This document shows, piece after piece, positions 8,702-17,107 of a DNA stretch of 64,000 bases. Each line of letters starts with the position of its first letter. Within the stretch, counting starts at the first letter, position 1. The notes under the pieces are model-generated. The model saw only the letters and a program-made list of their open reading frames with translations. It ran no database searches and was not told the DNA's origin. This stretch comes from CBDHFF01 sp965262395. GTDB taxonomy: Bacteria > Pseudomonadota > Alphaproteobacteria > Rickettsiales > Anaplasmataceae. The stretch covers positions 744,001-808,000 of the forward strand of contig OZ253531.1 in NCBI GenBank assembly GCA_965262395.1, given 5' to 3'. Both the position numbers and the translations under genes were made by a program.

Positions 8702-11653
8702 CTAGCCTTTGCCGGCTTGTGTTTGTGTTTGTGTTGCAGAAGGATTACCTTTCTCATTTTCTCCTGTAACGTTTTGTGGTGTTGCTGGTGCAGCATGACT
8801 TACATTTGCATCAGCTGTTTGCAAACCTCCGGCACCAAATGCATTTGCTGGTAAATCTCCTTGTGTTTGAGCATGGTCATCATCTTCTCTTGTGTCATCT
8901 AATTTAGCACCTTGCAAAGCAAACTGGTCAGCCAAAGTAGTTTGACCTTCCTGCCTCTCTGAATTATCCCTATCAATATTTTCAATAAGTGTTTCTAGAT
9001 CATTTAATAACATATCTTCTGTGGTCTTACTATTTAACAACTCATCTACGGCTAAGCCTAGTGATTGTTTATTTAATTCTTTGTCTTTAACTGCATTTCT
9101 TAAGTCTTGTTTTAATTTCTTTAATTGTTCTTTCTTTTCTGGGTGTTGTTTTATCAGTTTGTTTAATTTGCTTTCTAGTTTATTGATATTATCAACCATT
9201 GTGACAATATCTTTTAATTCATCTGTGGTCATTTTTTTGATATCCTTACCTTCAGTAAGCGATTTCTTAAGTTTTCTCTCCTGTACCTTCCTAATTGTAA
9301 AATTAATTAAAAAAGTAAATCCAGCTAATATAGTGAATGCAGCGGCTAGACCAGAAATAACCGGAGCTACAGTAAGTGATAAAGAGAATCCTAATGCAGA
9401 AACAGCGATTCCTATTGCAGAACCAAGAGCTCCTAATTGTAATGAAGCGATAGGAGCAAAATCCATTGCTTTGGCTAACTTGCTTCTATTTCTTGTATAG
9501 TTACGGCTTACCATTTTTCCTAATAATGATTTTAATTCCTTATTGCTTCTGTCATCTAGGTTTAATTTAGAGGCTTCATCGCGTAAAGGTCTCTCTGCGA
9601 ACTCATCAGTGCTGACACCTCGTCTAGCTGCAATATCCTCAAAACTCTCTACTCCTCCCTCTATAGTGGCTGCTTGAGATACTACGTCTTGCATCAATCC
9701 ATCACTTCCTTTTGTCTGGAACTTCATTCCATCTCTTTGTTTTACATTTTTATAGTGTCCATAGGCAGTTTGGAGCTTTTTTCGAAATTGTTTTTCAGTT
9801 AATCCATCTTTAATGGCTTCTTTTTTAATTTGCAAAGCAGTCTCTATGAAGGCCTCTCCACTCTCTTTATAGCCAGCTGCCTGTTCTTTTATTTGTTGCT
9901 CTATATATTTTTTGGCATTATCTTTTTGATCTTCTGGCATAAGTTTCACTAAAGTCTTGCTAGTTTCTTGCAGTTCTTTATATTTTTTCCCCTCTGGATC
10001 CATAGCCTTGGATAAAGCGGCAGATGCTGCAGTGTGTGCTTCACTTTCCGTTCCATCAGAATGTATTACTGCTTTCATAATTGAATTGCATAATTTATCA
10101 TGCATTTTCTTTGATTGGGACTCGTATCTATTTAATGCACTACTACATTTCATCATCCTTGCTTGATAAGGCAACATGTCTGGATTTTTATCATATATTG
10201 CTTCCCCGAATCCAGTTAGGTCTCTTAATTTATGCAAAGCGGCCTCTTTTAGAGATGGCTCTCTTTTATCTTCAGCGTCTTTTATTTTTTCTGGAGTGCC
10301 AAGCATTTCAGATAAGTGATGCCTAGCATCGCTGGCATTAAATTTGTTATGCTCTACTAAAACCTGATCCATTAATGCATAGTTTTGGATAATATTAATT
10401 ATATATGGATTATCATTATGAGTGACGATAGAATCAATTAGTTTTACTGCGTTTTCAGCTTCATTATTCTTCAGATCTTCTGCCAAAGTTGGGAAGGAGA
10501 ATCTTGCCCCATCATATTCATATCTTTGTGCATATTTTTGCTCTTGTTCTTTTCTGCCGTTGAGCATCTCATCTCTGAATTTTGTAATTTTGTCAACGAA
10601 GTCATCTGCATCCATATTTGCTGTTGATTCTTCAGTTATTCCCTCATGTTCAAGTAATGCAACTATTATTTTTTGTATACCTCCAGCATAATATTGTGCG
10701 TCTTTACTATATTCTTCCTCTTTGCGAGTCTCTATTTCTTCTTCCTCTCCTGTTATGTTATTGTTTTCCTTCTCATAGTTAGAGAAATAATATTCTAATA
10801 GCCCAAGTTTTATATCATATAGTATATGCTCATACATATCTGTCGGCACATTGCTATAACCGTCACGGCTTACGATGCTAGTATTGCTATCAACAGCGCC
10901 ATCAAAGTAATATTTAATTATATCTGCCATATGTGCTTCTTTTAATTGTATACCTTTACCATTATGTTTTTTGATAAATTCTTTGACAAGAGGTGCGCAT
11001 ACTTCTAAGCCTATATCTGCAGGCAGAGTATATTCTTTTTCCGCTTCCTCTGGAGGACTTGCTTGAAAATCATCTACTCTGGGCTCTTCTGGTGGTTCTG
11101 GAGGTTCTGAATTTGCGTTGGCTTGGGCTTCATCATTTATCTTCTGCGCAAACTTCTGTTTACGTTTATGCTTTCTCTTAACTCTCGTAGAATCTGCTTT
11201 CACATCAAGGTTACTGCCAGTTCCTTCTGATTTTGATTTTTTTGTAGCATCGTCATGGTTTCTAGGCAATCTAGGTTTTCTATTTTCTTCAGTTTTTCCT
11301 GCCTCTGCCCTGGATTCACTTTCTCCAGATGCTGCTGCTGGTGGTGGTTGCTGATCTTCGGGTGTAGCTGTAGGATTAGATGACGCGCCTGGAGTAGGAG
11401 GAGCTGGACGAGTAGGAGCTGGACGAGTAAGAGTAGGAGGAGCTGGACGAGGAGGAGCTGAACTAGAAGGAGCTGGACGAGTAGGAGCTGGAGGATCTTG
11501 CTTCTGTGATGTTTGTGATGCAGGAGGTGGAGTTGAAGGTGGTGGTGGCCTATTGTCATCTTCCGGAACAGTTGCTGGTAATGCAGGGTAGAGACCATTA
11601 GTTACTGTCTGAGGTATTTGGCTGTTTCCTGCATTTGTAGTATCAATAGGCAT
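8702..11653 (-). CDS. Unrecognised 983-residue protein: proline-rich N-terminus, paired membrane segments, coiled coil
   Basis: I do not recognise this protein. Residues 1 to about 115 are strikingly proline-rich (RPPPPSTPPP; repeated APTRPAPP-like blocks). Next comes a basic patch (VKRKHKRKQKF) and an acidic stretch. A long helical, charged middle runs from about 230 to 720. Two adjacent hydrophobic segments at about 732-785 could form a membrane hairpin (GALGSAIGIAVSALGF; VISGLAAAFTILAGFTFLI). A lysine- and leucine-rich coiled coil occupies about 800-880, and the tail is polar and Q/T/A-rich. There is no signal peptide. The start ATG at 11653 has AAGGAGA eight bases upstream (about 11662-11667). 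It heads a set of three minus-strand genes with the same hairpin-then-coil plan. A host-directed role (proline tracts suit SH3, WW or WH1 ligands) is inference. Confidence 0.85.
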   Translation of the reverse strand: MPIDTTNAGNSQIPQTVTNGLYPALPATVPEDDNRPPPPSTPPPASQTSQKQDPPAPTRPAPSSSAPPRPAPPTLTRPAPTRPAPPTPGASSNPTATPEDQQPPPAAASGESESRAEAGKTEENRKPRLPRNHDDATKKSKSEGTGSNLDVKADSTRVKRKHKRKQKFAQKINDEAQANANSEPPEPPEEPRVDDFQASPPEEAEKEYTLPADIGLEVCAPLVKEFIKKHNGKGIQLKEAHMADIIKYYFDGAVDSNTSIVSRDGYSNVPTDMYEHILYDIKLGLLEYYFSNYEKENNNITGEEEEIETRKEEEYSKDAQYYAGGIQKIIVALLEHEGITEESTANMDADDFVDKITKFRDEMLNGRKEQEQKYAQRYEYDGARFSFPTLAEDLKNNEAENAVKLIDSIVTHNDNPYIINIIQNYALMDQVLVEHNKFNASDARHHLSEMLGTPEKIKDAEDKREPSLKEAALHKLRDLTGFGEAIYDKNPDMLPYQARMMKCSSALNRYESQSKKMHDKLCNSIMKAVIHSDGTESEAHTAASAALSKAMDPEGKKYKELQETSKTLVKLMPEDQKDNAKKYIEQQIKEQAAGYKESGEAFIETALQIKKEAIKDGLTEKQFRKKLQTAYGHYKNVKQRDGMKFQTKGSDGLMQDVVSQAATIEGGVESFEDIAARRGVSTDEFAERPLRDEASKLNLDDRSNKELKSLLGKMVSRNYTRNRSKLAKAMDFAPIASLQLGALGSAIGIAVSALGFSLSLTVAPVISGLAAAFTILAGFTFLINFTIRKVQERKLKKSLTEGKDIKKMTTDELKDIVTMVDNINKLESKLNKLIKQHPEKKEQLKKLKQDLRNAVKDKELNKQSLGLAVDELLNSKTTEDMLLNDLETLIENIDRDNSERQEGQTTLADQFALQGAKLDDTREDDDHAQTQGDLPANAFGAGGLQTADANVSHAAPATPQNVTGENEKGNPSATQTQTQAGKG

Positions 11654-11742
11654 AGCATTGTCTCCTTTAATCTTAATGCGTCAACTCATGTTGTTTTTAT
11701 CTTAATATAAATGCATTAATTATAGGTTAATATATTTATGTA

Positions 11743-13002
11743 TTATTTAGTCATTTGTCCGTTTGTAGTATCTTGTAACGCTGTATTAGCACCAGGTTTT
11801 AGAGGTTGCTTAATATCTGCATCAGATGCTGCAGTTGCACCATTTTTGGCTAAAATCGTTGCTGGATTTACTGCAGCTATTGAGTTAACGAGACTTTTTT
11901 TCGATTCATCAAGGGATTTGCTTATTTCTCTTACTGTTTTTGTATTATCAATGTTCAGACTACTATCCTGTGTTGATGTTAGTTGGTCTAGACTTGTAAT
12001 TGTTTGCTGTAAATTAGAAGCTAGATATTTATTTCCGAGTTTGAAAGTATTTTCTGCGTTACTTATAGTAATTAATAGGTCGTTTGCCGTTTTCTTTGCT
12101 TCTTTTGCCTCTTTGACTAAACTTTTACGTTCTTTTTTGTTTAGTTCAGGTGTTTTATCATTTTCTAATGTTTTTATTTTTGTATCTAATTCTGTAATTT
12201 TCTTATCATTTCCTTCTATTTCTTTTGTAATTTTTGTGCTTTCTTTTGTATTTGCTACGATATCTGTGTCTTTAGTAGTGCTTTTATTATCATCTTTTTG
12301 TAATTCCACTAGTTTATTTTGTAGGTCTTTCAATTTTGTTTCTAGATCATTTTTTACTTTAGTAAGTTTTTCTTTTTCTTGATTACATTGCTCTTGTTTT
12401 AATGATTTGTTTGTAGCTACTGTTCTTCCATGAATGACTTTATCTAATTTTTTTATTTGTATCTTTACCTTTGCAGTTGCATCTTCGACGTACTTGATAT
12501 TTCCTCGAACAACTTCCGCTACTCCTGTTGTGTGGTTTGTCTGAAAATCGTTATACACATTGGCTCCAAGCAATTTTTTAACAGCAGAGTTCATTGACAT
12601 TTTATATATCTTAGCGGTAATTAAAGCTGCTACACAAGCAGAGACGGCAGCAACTATTGCAATTACTATTAGCACAACACCTGCTGGAGCTCCTCCTCCG
12701 GTAGTACAAAGAGCTCCGCCAATCCCCATTAATCCAAGTGAAGTTGGAACTAGGCAAGAAGGTACTATATATGTGCTAAGAAATAGAGCCTTAAGACCTT
12801 TGTGTTGATTCCTGGCATGACTCATTGCGTCTAATAATAAATCCTGATTTTCTTTTGGCATTGATTTTACTAAATTTGCGTTTGTGCTCGCAACTAAGGT
12901 GGCGTGATCTAGATCCAGTTTAGAGAATGAATCTCTAAATTTCTTTAGTTGAGGTCTAGCCACTTTCGTTGTATTTTCTTCCGTTTTTTTCTTCTCTGCC
13001 AT
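11743..13002 (-). CDS. Unrecognised 419-residue protein: membrane hairpin followed by long coiled coil
   Basis: No known family is recognised. A soluble, charged N-terminus of about 70 residues is followed by two closely spaced hydrophobic segments (about 72-99 and 105-131; the second is VVLIVIAIVAAVSACVAALI) separated by a short TGGGAPAG turn. A coiled coil with abundant K, E, L, T and N follows at about 165-300. Its tail (NPATILAKNGATAASDADIK) is polar and S/T/A-rich. There is no signal peptide. The layout matches the bilobed hydrophobic domain plus coil of chlamydial Inc proteins in architecture only. It lies 89 bp from the 983-residue gene on the same strand; co-transcription is possible. 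The start ATG is at 13002. Confidence 0.82.
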   Translation of the reverse strand: MAEKKKTEENTTKVARPQLKKFRDSFSKLDLDHATLVASTNANLVKSMPKENQDLLLDAMSHARNQHKGLKALFLSTYIVPSCLVPTSLGLMGIGGALCTTGGGAPAGVVLIVIAIVAAVSACVAALITAKIYKMSMNSAVKKLLGANVYNDFQTNHTTGVAEVVRGNIKYVEDATAKVKIQIKKLDKVIHGRTVATNKSLKQEQCNQEKEKLTKVKNDLETKLKDLQNKLVELQKDDNKSTTKDTDIVANTKESTKITKEIEGNDKKITELDTKIKTLENDKTPELNKKERKSLVKEAKEAKKTANDLLITISNAENTFKLGNKYLASNLQQTITSLDQLTSTQDSSLNIDNTKTVREISKSLDESKKSLVNSIAAVNPATILAKNGATAASDADIKQPLKPGANTALQDTTNGQMTK

Positions 13003-13183
13003 TGAAATACTTTAATCAAGTTATTGCATGCTGATGTACAGCCTAGCAGGTTTATATTAAATGTTTATTATTAGCTTAATTTGTAGAAAAAAGAACTTTT
13101 AAGGATTAAGTTAATAATCAACCAATTTGGATGGTTATGAGTTTATATGTAATAAAATATATTTGTTTATTTTATACATATCT

Positions 13184-14215
13184 TTATTTATTTGCTCCAG
13201 TATCTATTGTAGTTGTTTGATTTTGGGCTGTACTATCTGCTCTAAGAGAGTTTTCATTATTTACTTCACCTGCCTTATTTATAGAAACACCTTCTAATGA
13301 ACTTAAGAGAGAAGGGTGCTCTTTCATTATTGTTATAATATCTGATAATTTTGCAAGCTCTTCTTTAGTCAAAGGTTTCTCAGAATTTTTAGCTTCCTCT
13401 TTCGTTGATGCGGTGGATGGTGGTGCTGAATCTAACTTTGCAGGACTTACTTCGGGTCTTACTTCTGGAGTTTCTGAGTCGGACTTTCCTAAATCTGCTT
13501 TTGCTTCGGGTCTTACTTCTGGAGTTTCTGAGTCGGACTTTCCTAAATCTGCTTTTACTTCGGGTCTTACTTCTGGAGTTTCTGAGTCGGACTTTCCTAA
13601 ATCTGCTTTTGCTACTTCTTCTTCTGCAGAATCTTCTGATCTATTTTTTGCCAGAGCTGGTTTTTCTACTTCTTCTTCCTCATTGGGTTTTTTATTTTTA
13701 GCTTCTATTAATTCTTCTACTTTCTGTTCCAATTGTTGTATTTTATCTTTCTGCGTCAGCTCTTCTTGTTCTTTGGAATGGCTTTTTCTTATATTTGTAC
13801 CAACAAAGACAAAGCCTATACTTAAGAAAGAGCTAATTACAATGCCTAAGATAGGAACTGGGCTGGCTAATATGGCTAACACTATACCAAATGTCAGCAG
13901 AAGTGCCATCGTTAGAAATTGCCTTTTATTAATGCCAGTTATAAAGGGGCAATCCTCTTGACCCCATTTTTTAAATTTTTGCCTTGCCTTACTTAGCTTT
14001 TCCTTTGTATTACTGAGTGTCTTTTTTAAGGCGCTCTTTGGTTTGGGTATTTGTTCTTCTTCTTTGTTATCTATGTCTGTAGATTCAGCATTTTTATCAC
14101 TGATTGCTGTCAAACTATTCTCTTTTGAGGAAGAGGTCTGAGTTTTTTTTGGCTCTTTCACACTTGGACGTGTCTCATTTTCAGATGGGGTTCTTGGTGA
14201 TTTTTGTTCTCCCAT
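13184..14215 (-). CDS. Unrecognised 343-residue protein: membrane hairpin, coiled coil, acidic tandem repeats
   Basis: No family is recognised. The first 90 residues are polar and basic. Two hydrophobic segments at about 100-117 and 121-140 form a likely hairpin with a PVPILG turn. A coiled coil lies at about 145-175 (KIQQLEQKVEELIEAK). Three near-identical 18-residue acidic repeats follow at about 203-256, each of the form KADLGKSDSETPEVRPE. The tail is N/T-rich. S/T/E-rich tandem repeats are a hallmark of Ehrlichia TRP effectors, but those lack the membrane hairpin, so the likeness may be convergent. The start ATG at 14215 has ACAGG about ten bases upstream. It is divergent from the 423-residue membrane protein at 14428. 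Confidence 0.82.
   Translation of the reverse strand: MGEQKSPRTPSENETRPSVKEPKKTQTSSSKENSLTAISDKNAESTDIDNKEEEQIPKPKSALKKTLSNTKEKLSKARQKFKKWGQEDCPFITGINKRQFLTMALLLTFGIVLAILASPVPILGIVISSFLSIGFVFVGTNIRKSHSKEQEELTQKDKIQQLEQKVEELIEAKNKKPNEEEEVEKPALAKNRSEDSAEEEVAKADLGKSDSETPEVRPEVKADLGKSDSETPEVRPEAKADLGKSDSETPEVRPEVSPAKLDSAPPSTASTKEEAKNSEKPLTKEELAKLSDIITIMKEHPSLLSSLEGVSINKAGEVNNENSLRADSTAQNQTTTIDTGANK
13449..13610. repeat. Three tandem 54 bp coding repeats
   Basis: Copies start at 13449, 13503 and 13557 and differ by only a few bases. On the minus strand they encode the 18-residue acidic repeat KADLGKSDSETPEVRPE(V/A). The near identity at the nucleotide level indicates recent expansion or ongoing homogenisation. 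Confidence 0.95.
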
Positions 14216-14369
14216 TGCAAACCTGTTCCGGTTGTCTACACAATGATCAATTAAATCATTAGTATGTTAAGCAATAATTAAAAGTAATCTTCTAACGGTG
14301 TGTGTGTATGATAATATAACTATATATAGTTGTATTATATCTGGTTGAGAGTGATATTTGATATCAAAC

Positions 14370-14397
14370 TTGATATTTTATAGAAATATGGTACAAT
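14370..14397 (+). promoter_or_regulatory. Candidate sigma70-like promoter for the 423-residue membrane protein
   Basis: TTGATA at 14370-14375 and TACAAT at 14392-14397 are separated by 16 bases and lie about 30 bases before the ATG at 14428. A perfect palindrome TTGATATCAA at 14358-14367 sits directly upstream of the -35 element and could be an operator half or simply an AT-rich coincidence. Confidence 0.45.
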
Positions 14398-14427
14398 ATA
14401 TGTACTGTAGATTTTTTTTGGTATGTT

Positions 14428-15699
14428 ATGGTAAGCACGCCTTGTGAATTTCAGTCATATAAAAGATTGAAGCTCTATAAAGAGCATAAAGGTCGAATCA
14501 AAAGATTAAATAATAGACTTGAGATTCTTGCATATGTTTCTTTAGCAATGCATTTTGTGAGTTACGTATCATTGATATTGAAGTTATTTGTTTTCAAAAT
14601 AGGAAATTGTGCGATGCCAGTTGCGTTCGCTAAGGTTTTTGTTTTGATTTCTTTGATCACTACTCTAATAAATCTTTGTATTGCAGTCACCTTTATGCTG
14701 TTGGAAGCAAGAAAAGTATACTTAAATCGTAAATATGCTGAATCATTTAATGGTTTTCCTTCTTCTAGTATTTCTAATACTAAGAACCTTCCTGGTGATA
14801 ATACCAATCAAATGAAAATGCCAGATAGATTTTCCGTGAAAATATATTCAAAAATAACAGCGGTACTAAAATCTTCTGTTTCTATGACGCTTATATGTAT
14901 TGTTGAGTATTTGAATTATAAACGCTCTCCTTATACTAAGCCTGTATTAGCTGTATTACTTGTACTTGAGGTTATCACATTATCTTTGAAGATTTTGAGC
15001 ATAGTATTCAAGTTTTATAAATTTGCTAAGATTTGTATGGCATATAAAGCAAATAAGATTGATATCAGAATGTTTAAATCACATGTATATGCTTTTATTG
15101 ATAAATGCATACAATTTTTGTACATAATAACTTCCTTTTCCTTGATAATGGTTCTGGCCGCTGAAGGCTTTACCTCTAGAAAAATATTTAAGGGTAATGC
15201 ATTGGATATTGGGAGATTCGTACTTTTTACTATATCTCTTTTATCTTTAATCATATTAAATATGATAATTTCTAAGACAATTCGTAGGGAGATGGAGAAG
15301 GAATATATGGCATCTAATCCTCTTATAGCAGCAAGTTTAAGTATTGCAGAAGTAGAAAGTAGTCTAGTGCGCTCTGGTTGCTACGATAATGAACTAATGA
15401 AAGGTTATATTGATACACTTAAGGGCGAGGTTAATAAATTGGGAGATGGTACGATTATCTGCAAAGAAGAAAAGCATTGTTTATTAGAATTTTTGCAACA
15501 GTTATTTCTTGAGGCTCAATTTGTGAAGGAAAAAGATACTTCTAATGATGCTGTCAGCACTTGCCTTTGTGTTGGACGTCTAAGCAATGGGTTGGATAGT
15601 AAATCAGCCTGTTCTAATAATTGTATAGAAGTTTTGATATCAATCGATGAAGGGGTGCATTATTCCAATGCGGCTATGTCTGAGCCAGTAAGTCCTTAG
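14428..15699 (+). CDS. Unrecognised 423-residue multi-pass membrane protein, paralogue of the next gene
   Basis: About six hydrophobic segments are visible, in three pairs (about 32-56/66-92, 145-163/171-195 and 228-247/262-283). Soluble loops separate the pairs and a roughly 130-residue cytosolic-looking tail ends the protein. It has no cleavable signal. The following gene shares its plan and short patches: xxFVSYVSLILKLFVFK here against HVASYAISIIKFVLFK there, and a KGN-x-x-DI-x-R motif before the last helix (KGNALDIGRF here). The pair is therefore a tandem duplication that has diverged strongly. The tail contains several cysteines (for example DAVSTCLCVGR). Function is unknown. The ATG at 14428 follows a good promoter candidate but no clear ribosome site. 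Confidence 0.8.
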   Translation: MVSTPCEFQSYKRLKLYKEHKGRIKRLNNRLEILAYVSLAMHFVSYVSLILKLFVFKIGNCAMPVAFAKVFVLISLITTLINLCIAVTFMLLEARKVYLNRKYAESFNGFPSSSISNTKNLPGDNTNQMKMPDRFSVKIYSKITAVLKSSVSMTLICIVEYLNYKRSPYTKPVLAVLLVLEVITLSLKILSIVFKFYKFAKICMAYKANKIDIRMFKSHVYAFIDKCIQFLYIITSFSLIMVLAAEGFTSRKIFKGNALDIGRFVLFTISLLSLIILNMIISKTIRREMEKEYMASNPLIAASLSIAEVESSLVRSGCYDNELMKGYIDTLKGEVNKLGDGTIICKEEKHCLLEFLQQLFLEAQFVKEKDTSNDAVSTCLCVGRLSNGLDSKSACSNNCIEVLISIDEGVHYSNAAMSEPVSP

Positions 15700-15875
15700 A
15701 ATTGATCTAAGCGCATTTTGTCTAATAAAAAAAGAATTTTCTGTGAAAAAATGCTTTTGAACAATTAATATCATCTCTGATGCTTCATATAATTGATTAC
15801 TAGATTAATAATTGATCTTTTAATAGAGCAATGTTAGTATTTTTACTAATATAAAAAGGAAAGCGTTATAGCATT

Positions 15876-16919
15876 ATGAGTGATAAAAAATATAGTAAGA
15901 TGCTAGAAAATGCTATTTCTTTTAATCAGAAAATTCAAAACCTGGAGAAGCGTAAAAGGCGTTTTTTCTACTTCTTATTTGTACTTCACGTTGCTTCCTA
16001 TGCGATATCTATAATAAAATTTGTATTATTTAAGACTTTAGAAATGCATTTGTCTAAACATTCTCTAAGGACGCTGTCTTTTTTTTCTGTGCTTCTGTCT
16101 ACTACTTTTTTATTGTTCTCTGTATATAAACTTTATTTAGAATTTATATATTTATTTACACATGAAAAGTTTCGTTCTCAGCTCAATTCAGATAATGATT
16201 GTGGTAGTCATGATAAGATCAGTTTATCTGTATCGCATCTAATTACAAAAAACACAGCAAGTAGTTCAATGAGTTTGTTAAAGTCTACTATATTATTCAC
16301 CTTATGCATCGTAACTGAAGTTTCTCATTTTCATCATCTAGGTAATAAATTTTATATCTCTCTTTTGGCTGTGCATGCATTTTTAAATTTAATCAATATA
16401 TGCAAATTATTTGTGATCTTAGTAGATGTAATAAAGTTTATATATGAACGATCTGAGTATATTGAGAAGCATGGTAAAGAAAATATTCATTCCAGCTTAT
16501 ATGGTAGATTATACAAAGTAAAAATTGTACTTATTGTAAGTGAAGTGTTTTATGCGTTGAGTTCATTAGTAGTATTTTTAACCTTCATTTTATTATTTTT
16601 AGATAGTAATAAGATATTAAATATCAGTAAGGGTAATACAAAATGCTTTGATATAGCAAGATTATCCTTTCTTTCATTAGTAACATTATTTTCATTTATT
16701 CTTACATTTATAATATGGCCTATTGTCGGCAAGGAAGTTGGAAAGGCATGGGAAAATGATGTGCAAGTTATGCAAGATGTGGCCAATCAGCTAAATGATG
16801 ATGATAATCTAAATATATATACATTAAATGAAAGAGTGAAAACAGAAACCATACTATCTGATACGAGAGAGTTGATTGATAAGGCCATAAATGAACATAG
16901 GGACATAAATTATTGTTAA
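15876..16919 (+). CDS. Unrecognised 347-residue multi-pass membrane protein, paralogue of the previous gene
   Basis: Six hydrophobic segments lie at about 30-53, 65-92, 135-151, 159-189, 215-242 and 260-285, again in three hairpins. The N-terminus is short and basic and the C-terminal tail of about 60 residues is charged. Shared patches with the upstream 423-residue protein (HVASYAISIIKFVLFK; SKGNTKCFDIARL) mark the two as paralogues; this copy lacks the long cysteine-containing tail. AAAGGAAAG lies upstream of the ATG at 15876 but rather far (about 15 bases). Function is unknown. Being next to three other unrecognised hairpin proteins suggests an accessory membrane-protein block. Confidence 0.8.
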   Translation: MSDKKYSKMLENAISFNQKIQNLEKRKRRFFYFLFVLHVASYAISIIKFVLFKTLEMHLSKHSLRTLSFFSVLLSTTFLLFSVYKLYLEFIYLFTHEKFRSQLNSDNDCGSHDKISLSVSHLITKNTASSSMSLLKSTILFTLCIVTEVSHFHHLGNKFYISLLAVHAFLNLINICKLFVILVDVIKFIYERSEYIEKHGKENIHSSLYGRLYKVKIVLIVSEVFYALSSLVVFLTFILLFLDSNKILNISKGNTKCFDIARLSFLSLVTLFSFILTFIIWPIVGKEVGKAWENDVQVMQDVANQLNDDDNLNIYTLNERVKTETILSDTRELIDKAINEHRDINYC

Positions 16920-17035
16920 TGAGTGTTGTAATAATAGATCAATAGATATTGTATTCAGATATTATTCTTAATTTTGCATAATAAAATTATGTATTTTTTT
17001 TATTTACACCAATAAAATTAATCTATTCTTAATAC

Positions 17036-17063
17036 TTGATTTATGTCATTTTTGGTGTAATAA
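17036..17063 (+). promoter_or_regulatory. Candidate promoter for fliF-fliG
   Basis: TTGATT at 17036-17041 and TAATAA at 17058-17063 are separated by 16 bases, about 45 bases ahead of the fliF ATG. The match is to sigma70; no sigma28- or sigma54-like element is evident upstream of fliF. Confidence 0.4.
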
Positions 17064-17107
17064 TCCCGCATCTTGTTTTATGATTTGTATTTTGGGTTTA
17101 ATTCAAT

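Noticed and set aside
11200..11598. A 132-residue minus-strand frame rich in Leu, Gln and Val
   Set aside because: It is a frame shadow of the proline-rich repeat region of the 983-residue gene in another frame of the same strand.
13405..13961. Two plus-strand frames with repeated SRTFLNLLLL or SGLTSGVSESD patterns
   Set aside because: They are opposite-strand shadows of the 54 bp coding repeats; the minus-strand frame is longer, has a ribosome site and a sensible membrane/coil layout.
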